Shown here in pieces: positions 1 through 8,961 of a stretch of DNA of 28,255 nucleotides. Origin of the DNA: a virus. The stretch covers positions 1 to 28,255 of the IMG/VR virus record IMGVR_UViG_3300025141_013604. The stretch is one strand, 5' to 3'. Position 1 is the stretch's first letter. Each line of letters starts with the position of its first letter. Both the position numbers and the translations under genes were made by a program. Below the pieces are notes generated by a model that did not search any database, was not told where the DNA came from, and saw only the letters and a program-made list of their open reading frames with translations.

Positions 1-801
1 TCAGGTGAAACTCCATCTCAACCACCACATCCACCATCACATACAGCCGGAATGGAAACTGCATTTGGAACCATAGGAACAAATTTATCTCAACATAGCG
101 GAAGACATGGCGGGACTTCAGGTGAAACTCCATCTCAACCACCACATCCAGAAACACATTCTGAATTAGATAGTAAAGTCGGTAGTTTTGGTAGTCCTCA
201 ATACGCTGGTGTGAGGTCTAGTCGAGGAATTGCATTTCCTTTCAACTATTCTCCTGAACTCGGAGGAATTCATGGATTGCGAAGCCCTCAACCACCACAT
301 TCAACGCAACATTCTGCATATGATGTTGGCGTTGGAAGTCGAGGCGTTCCTCAATCTGCTGGAATGAGGACTGATAGCCAAATTACATTTCCGGCAGATT
401 ATGATCCAAATGTTGGGGGAATTCACGGAGACCGAAATCCACAACCACATCAGACAGAAGCACATTCAGTATATGATGATAAAGTTGGAACATTTGGTCA
501 ACCTCAATTGAGAGAACGAAGATTAATATCAGGAACTGGTATTGAATTTCCAACAAATTATGAACCTGGTATCGGTGGACTGTTCGGCGGAACGTCAACA
601 ACAACTCCTTCCTTTCCAGTACATAGCGCTACATATTCTACATTTGATGATGGCGTGGGGAATTTTGGTAATCCTCAATACGCTGGCGCGAAGTCTGGTA
701 GAGGAATTGCATTTCCAACAGATTATGATCCAAATGTTGGGGGAATTCATGGGTTGAGAAGTCCACAGCCACCGCATTCAGAAGCACATTCTTTACTAGA
801 T
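1..801 (+). repeat. Tandem protein-coding repeats, family A
   Basis: An exact 33-nt direct repeat lies at 1-33 and 118-150 (offset 117 nt, a multiple of 3). After it come four imperfect units with period 153 nt: the QPPH-type motif starts at 136, 289, 442 and again at 766, and the PQ.AG-type motif at 196, 349, 502 and 673. The segment encoding DPNVGGIHG is almost identical at about 397-425 and 720-748. The array suggests expansion by unequal recombination within a virion protein. Confidence 0.8.
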
Positions 802-3800
802 AATTTACAAAATAGACTTGGATTTGGACCTGGTGTTATGAGTGATGCTCTATTTGGCCCGAGCGCTTTTGAAAACATGACATCAGAAGAACTTTCACCT
901 ATTGAGAATTTCGCATCTAATGTAGGTTCGAGAGGTTCTGGTATACCAATAGGCGGCGGAGATCCATCAGTAAGTCTTTATCCTGCAGTTACAGTTGCAT
1001 CTAATCAACAGACCTATACGGTCAATAGTCCATCCGGATTTAATTCTATAGTGGATGGTAAAATAAGATTTGATCGAATTCCTCTTGCTGGTGATGGAGA
1101 TCAAACTGCGCATATGAATGGATTATCCCCTAGCAATCTCGAAGTAGATTATTTCAGTGGAGGTCAAGGTGATCGTGGTGGTTTTTATAGCTTTCCTTTA
1201 TCGCCAGGAGGTAATTATTCCTACGCATCACTCCAGAATTATGCAATAGATTCATCTCCTACAATAGAAGGATTTACAAAAAATTTCAATACTTCAAAAT
1301 ATTTAGACAGTGCTGGAGTTATGATCGGAAGTGGATTGAGTGTTCTGAAATCAATGCGTTCTAATTATGGGTTGATATCATTAAATGTCGATACTGCAAC
1401 AAATCCATTTGGATTATTTTCAAATGGTGAAAACGCTAGATCTTATGATACTCATACAACAGCAGCACCAGCGACTGCCCCTAGCGCACCAGCTCTAGCA
1501 GCTCAAGCGGCTGCTAACGATCCGCCCCCAGCAGTAACCGGTTATGACTGGAGATCAGCGCATGGAACTCCAACATCAGTTTATCGAGGGCAGATATTAA
1601 ATTCAAATCCATATCAAGGAAGTAATCTCGATCCGATAGGACCTTTAGAAGGGTTGCTTAGTGTTAGCTCGCCATATAGTATTACTCGACAAGAGGATGA
1701 TGAAGGAGCTCCTAACACCGATTCAGTTGGTGCTGCCGGGAAAGTTAGAACATATGCTGTTGACTTTTTAACTGGAGGATATTCATATACTGGATTGGGA
1801 GATATTTATTCATTAACTGAACCAACTACAATTCCAGGATTTACAGTAAATTTTAATTCTTACGGATATACTTCAGATACTCTATTAGGAAGTTCAAAAT
1901 TTTTAAAACTTGCCCAATCAGGTGACGAGTTTGTCACAACAGCAAGGGCAAGCGGATTAGCACCGAAAAGTCAGGCAGATTCAACACCAGTATCTTCACA
2001 AGCAGGTTATACTGGAGTTAATTCTAAACTTGTTAATTTTTTCAATAGTGAAGGATATTCATATTCTTATCCCGACGGAAGCGCTGTAACCAGTACACCG
2101 ATAATTGATGGATTTACAGCAAATTTAACACATAAAGGTGAAACTCAATATATTAAAGACAACGTAGTAATATCAAGCGGTTTAGCACCAAAAGGCCAAA
2201 CCGACATAACTTCAGTAAAAGAAGAATATGGGAGTGGGAATATTGACATACATAAGATTAACTTTTTTAAGACTGAGGGGTCGTATTCATATCCTTATCC
2301 TATAGGAAGCGCCATGACCAGTTCACCGATACTTTCAGGATTTAAACCTAATTTAACTCATAAAGGAGAATCTCAATATAGTACTGTTAGTGGATTGGCC
2401 TCGAAAAATTGGTCTGGTGTAGTAGATGCAGAACAGCATGATGGTGAAACGATTAAAATACATTCAGGAATAGAAGATCAGTCTAAAGATTTTGATATAA
2501 ATTTTAATTTTGCTAATGATTCTCCACTTTCCAATACTCGAGGTTGGGAAAAGTATTATAATGCTGGTCATACGCCAAAGGGTGGTGGATATCACTATGG
2601 CCCGAATGTATCTCGATCTGGACTTAATATAAAATCTGCTCAATATACAAGTCGATCGCAGGTCGTGGGTTTATCTGACGGAGAACCGTATTACGTCACT
2701 CCAATCGGTGGTGATCATCGGTTTCTTTACAAGACAGGATGGTCATCTCGAGCTTTTCCGTTAGGAAGAGCGACTCAAGATGTCGATAGATTATTACATT
2801 GGCAGCTCAGCGGTGCGGGTTTGCTCAGCATGGCGTCACAATTTGTACAACAATATCTCAATCCACGGAATAAACGGAGATACAATCCACTCAGTCTCGG
2901 TAGTGGTATCTCTCTAGTCGCAGGCGTGAAATTCAGAATGGATCGTTCATATTTGTTTTCAAATGAAACATATGAAGATCAAGTTGAAACATCGGTTGAC
3001 CGAGCGGAAATGATGAATAATTGGGTTATAGGAAATGCTCAAGGTGTTGCGAATAAAGGATTAGGATTTTTTGCTGCAGGTGAAAATTGGAGAGGTGGCG
3101 TGATTCATCAAGTATTGGGAGATAATGCTAAAGGCGAAACAGATTTTTCTGCTGTAGCACCCGATCCACTCGATCCCACGATGTCGAATATCGGTAGAGC
3201 ATTGAGAACCGATCATCGTTCACCACTGATCGACGACGCACCAGCAAAAACAGCTGTTGGGGTACATGGTAAAGGAATGGGTAAAGGAAATGTTAATCCA
3301 CGAAGATTGTTTGCTACACCGATACCAGCCAGTGCTGGCGGAATAATGGTTACTGAAGGTATGCCGTTTTTAGGGGATATTGGCCCATATGAAAATATAC
3401 CGGATGTAACTGGAACAAGAGATACAAAACATCCATATAAACTCAATGGATTCGCAGAGCTTGGTTCCGATCCCATTACTACAACTCCTATTCAACAAGA
3501 TATAAAGGTTGTTCAGACTAATGAAGCTGCTGATAGTGAAGACTACGGCATGCCATTTTATATCAAAGATCTCCGCGACGGGAATTATATCGTCTTCAGA
3601 GCATATATCGACGGTATAGATGAAACCATCACACCTGGATGGGAATCTGAAAATTATATCGGGAGAAGTGAACCGGTTTATACATATGGACCGACGGAAA
3701 GAGCAATATCGATGAATTTAAAACTTTTTGCTCAAACGAAAGATGAATTAGATGCCATTTATCAAAAGCTTAATCGTGTGACTTCATTGTGCTATCCCGA

Positions 3801-4134
3801 ATATCAAAAAGATGTAAGGTTAGGAGATAAAACTAGAATGAAACCTCCGATAATACAATTTCGTCTCGGTGAGCTGTTCGGAAGTGGAACGAGAGATATG
3901 ACGGGATTCATCACTTCACTTACATATACATATGAAGATGATTCGCCATGGGAAACAGAACAGGGGAGAAGAGTACCGAAATACGTCACAGCAGCGTTGG
4001 GATTTCAAGTCATCCATGAAGAAGTTCCGAGTTTAGATTTCTCAAGGCATCAGGATCATGAACAAGCTTCTGATTTTAGATTTTATGGTATTAATGATAC
4101 AGTCGGCGTAGGAGTTCAAGCAGCAACACCATGA
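1..4134 (+). CDS. Large repeat-containing baseplate/tail structural protein (5' end cut by window)
   Basis: The reading frame is open from base 1, and the residues before the first ATG (position 52) repeat a segment found again at 118-150. The ATG at 52 is therefore internal and the gene begins outside the window. About 1377 residues are visible. The N-terminal ~270 residues hold four 51-57-residue repeats with the signatures QPPH, PQYAG, RGIAFP and DPNVGGIHG. Residues ~380-800 hold a second repeat family (NFF..EGYSYSYP, GF..NLTHKGE, SGLAPK). From residue ~1184 to the end there is a compact domain starting MPFYIKDLRDG, with VFRAYIDGI, a TERAISMNLKLFA strand and PPIIQFRLGELF, a pattern I associate with baseplate/tube-initiator proteins of myoviruses. 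It overlaps the next gene, a LysM baseplate protein, by 4 nt. The virion role is well supported by context; the exact T4 equivalent (gp48/gp54-like?) is inference. Confidence 0.7.
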   Translation, partial: SGETPSQPPHPPSHTAGMETAFGTIGTNLSQHSGRHGGTSGETPSQPPHPETHSELDSKVGSFGSPQYAGVRSSRGIAFPFNYSPELGGIHGLRSPQPPHSTQHSAYDVGVGSRGVPQSAGMRTDSQITFPADYDPNVGGIHGDRNPQPHQTEAHSVYDDKVGTFGQPQLRERRLISGTGIEFPTNYEPGIGGLFGGTSTTTPSFPVHSATYSTFDDGVGNFGNPQYAGAKSGRGIAFPTDYDPNVGGIHGLRSPQPPHSEAHSLLDNLQNRLGFGPGVMSDALFGPSAFENMTSEELSPIENFASNVGSRGSGIPIGGGDPSVSLYPAVTVASNQQTYTVNSPSGFNSIVDGKIRFDRIPLAGDGDQTAHMNGLSPSNLEVDYFSGGQGDRGGFYSFPLSPGGNYSYASLQNYAIDSSPTIEGFTKNFNTSKYLDSAGVMIGSGLSVLKSMRSNYGLISLNVDTATNPFGLFSNGENARSYDTHTTAAPATAPSAPALAAQAAANDPPPAVTGYDWRSAHGTPTSVYRGQILNSNPYQGSNLDPIGPLEGLLSVSSPYSITRQEDDEGAPNTDSVGAAGKVRTYAVDFLTGGYSYTGLGDIYSLTEPTTIPGFTVNFNSYGYTSDTLLGSSKFLKLAQSGDEFVTTARASGLAPKSQADSTPVSSQAGYTGVNSKLVNFFNSEGYSYSYPDGSAVTSTPIIDGFTANLTHKGETQYIKDNVVISSGLAPKGQTDITSVKEEYGSGNIDIHKINFFKTEGSYSYPYPIGSAMTSSPILSGFKPNLTHKGESQYSTVSGLASKNWSGVVDAEQHDGETIKIHSGIEDQSKDFDINFNFANDSPLSNTRGWEKYYNAGHTPKGGGYHYGPNVSRSGLNIKSAQYTSRSQVVGLSDGEPYYVTPIGGDHRFLYKTGWSSRAFPLGRATQDVDRLLHWQLSGAGLLSMASQFVQQYLNPRNKRRYNPLSLGSGISLVAGVKFRMDRSYLFSNETYEDQVETSVDRAEMMNNWVIGNAQGVANKGLGFFAAGENWRGGVIHQVLGDNAKGETDFSAVAPDPLDPTMSNIGRALRTDHRSPLIDDAPAKTAVGVHGKGMGKGNVNPRRLFATPIPASAGGIMVTEGMPFLGDIGPYENIPDVTGTRDTKHPYKLNGFAELGSDPITTTPIQQDIKVVQTNEAADSEDYGMPFYIKDLRDGNYIVFRAYIDGIDETITPGWESENYIGRSEPVYTYGPTERAISMNLKLFAQTKDELDAIYQKLNRVTSLCYPEYQKDVRLGDKTRMKPPIIQFRLGELFGSGTRDMTGFITSLTYTYEDDSPWETEQGRRVPKYVTAALGFQVIHEEVPSLDFSRHQDHEQASDFRFYGINDTVGVGVQAATP
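1141..2400 (+). repeat. Protein-coding repeats, family B (GYSYSYP / GF..NLTHKGE)
   Basis: Three to four diverged copies of an ~75-100-residue unit are visible. Each starts with a (V/I)(D/N)(Y/F)F-type strand, followed by a Gly/Tyr/Ser-rich turn, then a P.I.GF..N(F/L) segment. The two best copies start near 2026 and 2252 and share SAVTSTPI/SAMTSSPI and NLTHKGE. More diverged copies start near 1141 and 1756. This family is unrelated to family A in the same protein. Confidence 0.65.
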
Positions 4135-4454
4135 GTAGATATATAAGAACTAAAATGGACAAACTCAACATGTCATCTCGATATCGAGATCGAAGAGGAA
4201 CTGTGGAAAAGTTCAACACCACGACTTATTTTCCTCGAAATCGTGCGATGAGTGAAGAACTCGATGGAAAGAATACTGATCTGAACGTTTTAGCTCAAGA
4301 GGGTGATCGATTGGACAATTTAGCAAATGAATATTATAAAGATCCATCATTGTGGTGGTATATCGCGAGAGTGAATAATTTGAAGACAATGAACGTTCCT
4401 GCCGGAACATCTTTAAGAATTCCACTTTCGACAAATGATGCGAAAGATACATAG
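4131..4454 (+). CDS. LysM-domain baseplate wedge protein (gp53-like)
   Basis: A 107-residue protein whose C-terminal half is a LysM-type module: VLAQEGDRLDNLANEYYKD, then LWWYIARVNN and VPAGTSLRIPL near the end. Short LysM proteins beside the tube initiator are typical of contractile-tail baseplates (T4 gp53 carries such a module). The N-terminal half is basic and includes a tyrosine/arginine-rich strand. It starts at the ATGA overlap with the preceding structural gene, indicating translational coupling, and ends in TAG 19 nt before the hub-like gene. The LysM fold and baseplate context are clear; assignment to gp53 specifically is inferred from size and context. Confidence 0.7.
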   Translation: MSRYIRTKMDKLNMSSRYRDRRGTVEKFNTTTYFPRNRAMSEELDGKNTDLNVLAQEGDRLDNLANEYYKDPSLWWYIARVNNLKTMNVPAGTSLRIPLSTNDAKDT

Positions 4455-4473
4455 ATAGAGGATCGACCAGGTT

Positions 4474-7400
4474 ATGGGATATTCAATCAGTAATAGAGTT
4501 TTCGGTTCTGATATACCGAAACCGATTAAACAAAAGTTAGCTCTCAGGCAAGCTCTTGCAAAAAGTCCTGATGTAAATGAAACAATAGATGCAATATTTG
4601 ATAATCCAGATCAATATGGTGACATACATCCACCACTTAATATTAATTTCGATGGAATAGCAGATCTCTCATCCCGTACACCTTTCGCTCGCATGTGGGT
4701 TGCTATTATGTTAGAATCTGACCAATCTACTGAACATGAATCAGCGAATTTTAATGAACCTGAACCTCTAATGCCTGATGAAGAAAGACAAAAAACAGAT
4801 TGGGCTGCACATAAAGTCGTATATTTCTGGAAAGATGGTAAGATATACTATCGAAAGTTTGCTAAATCGAAACAGAAAGTCTATATGGTTGGAAACAATA
4901 CACTCAATACATTACAAGTACAGCCCAATGAAACACTTACTGGAGATGATGTATTGATACCTGATGAACAACAAACTGATTCAAATGAATTTTTCGCTCC
5001 GCCGGCTGGCATTACTTCAGTTTCTTCAGAAACTGAAGGACCGTTAGGAGCGATTAAAAAAACAACGATAAATTTTATTATTCATAATTTTGCAGACTTC
5101 GAAACCATTTATAGTCGTTATTTTCTTCGGCATGGCGCACAGATATTTGTTGATTTTGGATGGGATTCTCAAATGGATGATCTATACAATCCTGAAGAGG
5201 CGTTGAAAAGGAATGAGCTTGAAGAGTTTGAAGATGATTTATTTGGCGAAGATGGAGCGGTTACGAAATCGTACGGTGACATGGATACGATTGTGGGTTA
5301 TGTAACGAATTATGATGCAAAAATTAAAGAAAACGGTAGTGTGGAATGTACTATTGATCTTTCGTCTAAAAATGCTGTTCTGCTTAATCATAATATAGGC
5401 GGTGATGATAGTTTGAGAAGAAGAATTAAAATGTCTTTAGATATTGAATCTTTACGGTTTGCTGCTAAATCATTTGGGGCGGAAGAATCAGAAAGCATGA
5501 TGGAGAAATCATCCCAGTGGCATTTATCAGCTGATAATAAGGAAAAATGGGAAGAATTCTTTTTTCAATGGGGAGAAAAATTTATTTCTTCTGACACAAT
5601 TATGCCACCTGCCAATGCGGTAGAAGTTGGCGTATATTATGGTGTAAAGGGAAAAGATAAAGCGTTATTCGTATCATGGGGATTTTTTGAAGATAAAATT
5701 TTAAATAATAATTTTGGATTTGGTGATGATGATAGTGAAAATTCTGGAGGGATATTAGATCAAAAAGATCTAAAGATGCAACCAAAATTTGATTCATCGC
5801 GCACGTTTATTAGATATAATGCGAATTTATTAAAAAGTCAACAGGCCAGTACAGAAATATCTAAACTGAAATGGCTTTATCCTGGAAATTGGGATTCCAC
5901 GTATAATACTAAGAGAAAAGGATTTTTGCAGGACAGAGCAGCAAAATATCCCTTTATATATACTCCTTCAGGGGGGGAGCCGACTGAATATACAATTACT
6001 AAATTTGATCAAGCGCTCGATCACATTCCACTAAGAGAACTTTTCATTTCAACAGAAATGATTAAATCTGCAATAGGTGCTGCTAAATCTACTTTAGAAT
6101 TTGTCAAAACTATTTGTAGTGATATTAACCATTCTACCAGAAATATTTTTGATTTCCAGATAGGTAACAATGCGGCGGCCAATCACAAAATATGTATTGT
6201 TGATAGAAATCTGGTAAATGATGAACATGGGAAAGATAAAAAAGATTTTATTGAAAATTTATTCACATTTCATCCTATGTCACCTAATACTATTGTGAAG
6301 AATTATGATATATCATTCACAACTCCACAGGGTAATATGCAAAATATGATAGCGCTTCAGACAGCAGGGCCAGGAGGTCAATTATTCGCTGTTGATGGTA
6401 TGACAGATCGACTCATAGCAAATGAAGCGGTTTTAGGACAAACGAGTGAGACAGATGAAGTTAGTGGAAAATTGATAAGACGTGCGGCTACATATCTACC
6501 CCGAACAGGCGGTTATAGATTCGATAGATATAAAAAAGAAAATAATCCTGGAGGTGTTGCATTAGACTTTTATAGTGATGCCGAACTTTTTAGTGATAAA
6601 AATACTCAGACAGATTCATTATTAAATTCTTTTAATTTAAGTAAGGCTGGCTTAAATTATCCCGATGAAGCAAAAGTTGAAGAAAGTAAGACAGAATCAC
6701 CGGATACTGATACTGAAACATCTGTAGAATTGGAAAGGCTGCGAGGTAAGGCAGTTGCTACTGATTTATCTGATTATTATTTAATGCTTGCGAGGAAAGA
6801 AAATTTTGAAAGTCATATATCGTCATTGCTTTTTTCAACATTGACATTAGAAATTTATGGCATATCAGCAATTGCTCCTGGAGATATTTTTGCTGTAGAT
6901 TATTTACCAAAGAAATATAGAGATCAAGTTTATTTTCAAGTTCAGTCGGTCTCACATGATATCAGTACATCGACTTGGACAACGACTTTAGAAACAACGA
7001 TGAGATTTCATAAAGGATGGAAGAAGGATTATCGAATATATGAAGAAATTTCAGGTGTGATATTAGCAAAGAATTTTTTAACAACAATAGGATTATCTTT
7101 TTGGTATGGTACTGGCGAGGATCTTTACCCATGGCCTGGCGGGAAGTCAGATATAGATAAACTGCCGGGACGTGATGCGCACGACCTCGGTCAAAAATTT
7201 CATATAGATAATTTATTATCATATATTCAAGATCTGGAAGTAATAAAATTAGATACTACTATTGAATATCTCGAATATGCTTTTAGATTTACTGCGCAGA
7301 AGAAAGGAACAGTTTATATTCCAGGGTCGAAGCAGCATGATTGTTCTGAAACTGAAACGAGCCTAGTATACTCATCAGGTCTGCAAGTAATGGTCCCACA

Positions 7401-7617
7401 GAACACTACTACTCATAAACGACAACCAGCAGGTTATCCATATGCGGGTGCTTTTGATTGGAAAGCAGATCTTGTGAAAGATAATAAATATATACTAGTA
7501 GTTCATAAAGATCACATAGCAAATGAGGGTAGGGCTTGGTCAATATTACCTGCAGGTGGTCAGTATGATATAAATCTTTGGGATATCGATATATATGGCG
7601 AATGTGAAGAAATCTAA
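4474..7617 (+). CDS. Large baseplate hub-like structural protein
   Basis: A 1047-residue protein directly after the LysM gene. The region at about residues 180-235 (ITSVSSETEGPLGAIKKTT, then a long aliphatic strand, YFLRHGAQIFVDFGW) matches the form of myovirus hub proteins, in which a flat beta layer is followed by a PG..(V/L)FV.(W/F)GW motif. Residues ~790-850 (LTLEIYG, PGDIFAVDYLP, FQVQSVSHDISTSTWTT) resemble the second tube-like domain of gp27/gpD-type hubs. A C-terminal extension of ~190 residues ends in a beta-rich module with two cysteines (HDCSETET, YGECEEI) and could be a membrane- or host-facing addition. The ATG at 4474 is preceded by CCAGGTT, a weak ribosome site. The structural role is likely; hub identity is inference. 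Confidence 0.55.
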   Translation: MGYSISNRVFGSDIPKPIKQKLALRQALAKSPDVNETIDAIFDNPDQYGDIHPPLNINFDGIADLSSRTPFARMWVAIMLESDQSTEHESANFNEPEPLMPDEERQKTDWAAHKVVYFWKDGKIYYRKFAKSKQKVYMVGNNTLNTLQVQPNETLTGDDVLIPDEQQTDSNEFFAPPAGITSVSSETEGPLGAIKKTTINFIIHNFADFETIYSRYFLRHGAQIFVDFGWDSQMDDLYNPEEALKRNELEEFEDDLFGEDGAVTKSYGDMDTIVGYVTNYDAKIKENGSVECTIDLSSKNAVLLNHNIGGDDSLRRRIKMSLDIESLRFAAKSFGAEESESMMEKSSQWHLSADNKEKWEEFFFQWGEKFISSDTIMPPANAVEVGVYYGVKGKDKALFVSWGFFEDKILNNNFGFGDDDSENSGGILDQKDLKMQPKFDSSRTFIRYNANLLKSQQASTEISKLKWLYPGNWDSTYNTKRKGFLQDRAAKYPFIYTPSGGEPTEYTITKFDQALDHIPLRELFISTEMIKSAIGAAKSTLEFVKTICSDINHSTRNIFDFQIGNNAAANHKICIVDRNLVNDEHGKDKKDFIENLFTFHPMSPNTIVKNYDISFTTPQGNMQNMIALQTAGPGGQLFAVDGMTDRLIANEAVLGQTSETDEVSGKLIRRAATYLPRTGGYRFDRYKKENNPGGVALDFYSDAELFSDKNTQTDSLLNSFNLSKAGLNYPDEAKVEESKTESPDTDTETSVELERLRGKAVATDLSDYYLMLARKENFESHISSLLFSTLTLEIYGISAIAPGDIFAVDYLPKKYRDQVYFQVQSVSHDISTSTWTTTLETTMRFHKGWKKDYRIYEEISGVILAKNFLTTIGLSFWYGTGEDLYPWPGGKSDIDKLPGRDAHDLGQKFHIDNLLSYIQDLEVIKLDTTIEYLEYAFRFTAQKKGTVYIPGSKQHDCSETETSLVYSSGLQVMVPQNTTTHKRQPAGYPYAGAFDWKADLVKDNKYILVVHKDHIANEGRAWSILPAGGQYDINLWDIDIYGECEEI

Positions 7618-7680
7618 AAAATAATTATTATTTTGAAAAAATAGCAGTATATTTATTATTATCAAAACAGGTTATATTAA
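7618..7680 (+). promoter_or_regulatory. Leader of the polA-like gene: AT palindrome, possible promoter, AGGTTAT motif
   Basis: A perfect 17-nt all-AT palindrome (7618-7634) follows the hub gene stop and ends in four T's. A TTGAAA hexamer at 7633-7638 lies 18 nt before TATTAT at 7657-7662, an acceptable sigma70-type pair. AGGTTAT at 7669-7675 precedes the ATG at 7681 and supplies the only purine-rich ribosome-site-like bases. AT richness makes chance matches common, so the promoter call is weak. Confidence 0.3.
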
Positions 7681-8961
7681 ATGAATCATTATATCGTCAT
7701 CCCGATATTTTCTGATAATCAGCTTCACCCCTTCCATCAGGATAATGGTCTGTCGTTACTCTATACTAAACAACTCGATGGTGAATCTAAAATCCTTACA
7801 ATAGATCATCTCGATGCACTTGATGTAGATGATTTTAGTTTTTTAAACGATTCGATCATCCTCACACCGAATAAAAAATATTTACTTAAAATCTGTCCTG
7901 ATGCCCATGTCATTTATGATATGAATTTATTAAATCATTATCTCTATAACAAACCTCTCGATCTCGATTCCATTAGAGTCAACGCAATTGATAATCTGAA
8001 TAGTAAATATTATAAAATGAAAGAGATCAATACCATCATTCCGATGTATAAACATCTGCAGTATTGTGATGAAGTGGCGGAAATCATCACTATACTATGG
8101 GGTGAGAAAGAAAAAATCAATTGGGATTCTTATCAGCGGTATAACAACGAAGCCATTATGGCTTTTTATTCGATTGAAAGGGAAGGTGTCGGGATAGCGG
8201 ATAATGCAGTGGAGATATTTGACAACCGTGTTGAACGACATATCTCTAACAGAAGACTCTATACTGATTATTTCCTCCACACAACAGCAGGTCGACCGAG
8301 TAATAGTTTTGGTTCTGTTAATTTCGCTGCGTTAGATGAACCGAAACGTCGAGCTATAGTGCCGGAAAACGATATGTTATTTGAATTCGATCATGATGCT
8401 TATCACTTGAGATTAATCGCAGATATAGTGGATTATGAATTTCCGAATGGGCCCGCACATGAACATTTGGCTAAATTCTATGGTAGCGAGAATTATCAAG
8501 AGAGTAAAGCTAAATCTTTCCAATATCTCTATGGTGGGATTCCACCTGATGTAGTGCAGATGAATCCATTTTTTTCAAGTGTTGATAATTTATCACGTAT
8601 TCTATGGGAACAATTTAAGGAACAAAAATACATCGAAACTCATATTTATAAAAGAAGAATGATGGCGTGTAATTTGCAAGATATGAATCGAAATAAGTTA
8701 TTGAACTACCTAATCCAGGCTACTGAGACAGAACGTAATATTAAGACGATAATTAAAATTCAAAGATATTTATATAAGAAGAAGACTTCGCTAATTTTAT
8801 ATAATTACGATAGTTTTTTATTTGATTATTGTAAAGAAGATGGATTGGAATTATTAAAAGGAATTATGAAAATATTAGAAAGAAATAATTTTTTAACTAA
8901 AATCAAGATGGGGATGGATTTTGGTCAAATGGATGTGCTCGATAGAGAAAAATTGTTGTGA
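7681..8961 (+). CDS. Minimal family-A (Pol I-like) DNA polymerase domain protein
   Basis: A 426-residue protein carrying the family-A palm and fingers signatures in order. TTAGRPSN (202-208) matches the TGR.SS segment. FDHDAYHLRLIA (236-247) matches motif A, with Asp237 in the catalytic position. KAKSFQYLYGG (276-286) matches motif B, K-x3-F-x3-YG. LNYLIQATETE (341-351) fits the helix before motif C, and LYNYDSFLFD (373-382) replaces the HDE of motif C while keeping the catalytic Asp377. The thumb is very short: about 30 residues separate IEREGVGI from the TAGR motif. No 3'-5' exonuclease motifs are visible in the first 160 residues. Motif A has His where Pol I has the Glu710 steric gate, and the motif B arginine is missing. 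The fold is well supported; activity and role are uncertain. The genome also encodes a complete family-B polymerase. Confidence 0.7.
   Translation: MNHYIVIPIFSDNQLHPFHQDNGLSLLYTKQLDGESKILTIDHLDALDVDDFSFLNDSIILTPNKKYLLKICPDAHVIYDMNLLNHYLYNKPLDLDSIRVNAIDNLNSKYYKMKEINTIIPMYKHLQYCDEVAEIITILWGEKEKINWDSYQRYNNEAIMAFYSIEREGVGIADNAVEIFDNRVERHISNRRLYTDYFLHTTAGRPSNSFGSVNFAALDEPKRRAIVPENDMLFEFDHDAYHLRLIADIVDYEFPNGPAHEHLAKFYGSENYQESKAKSFQYLYGGIPPDVVQMNPFFSSVDNLSRILWEQFKEQKYIETHIYKRRMMACNLQDMNRNKLLNYLIQATETERNIKTIIKIQRYLYKKKTSLILYNYDSFLFDYCKEDGLELLKGIMKILERNNFLTKIKMGMDFGQMDVLDREKLL

Noticed and set aside
383-777. Overlapping frames on both strands inside the repeat region of the first structural gene
   Set aside because: They are out-of-frame reflections of a repetitive coding region, have no ribosome sites and give low-complexity Leu/Ile-rich products.
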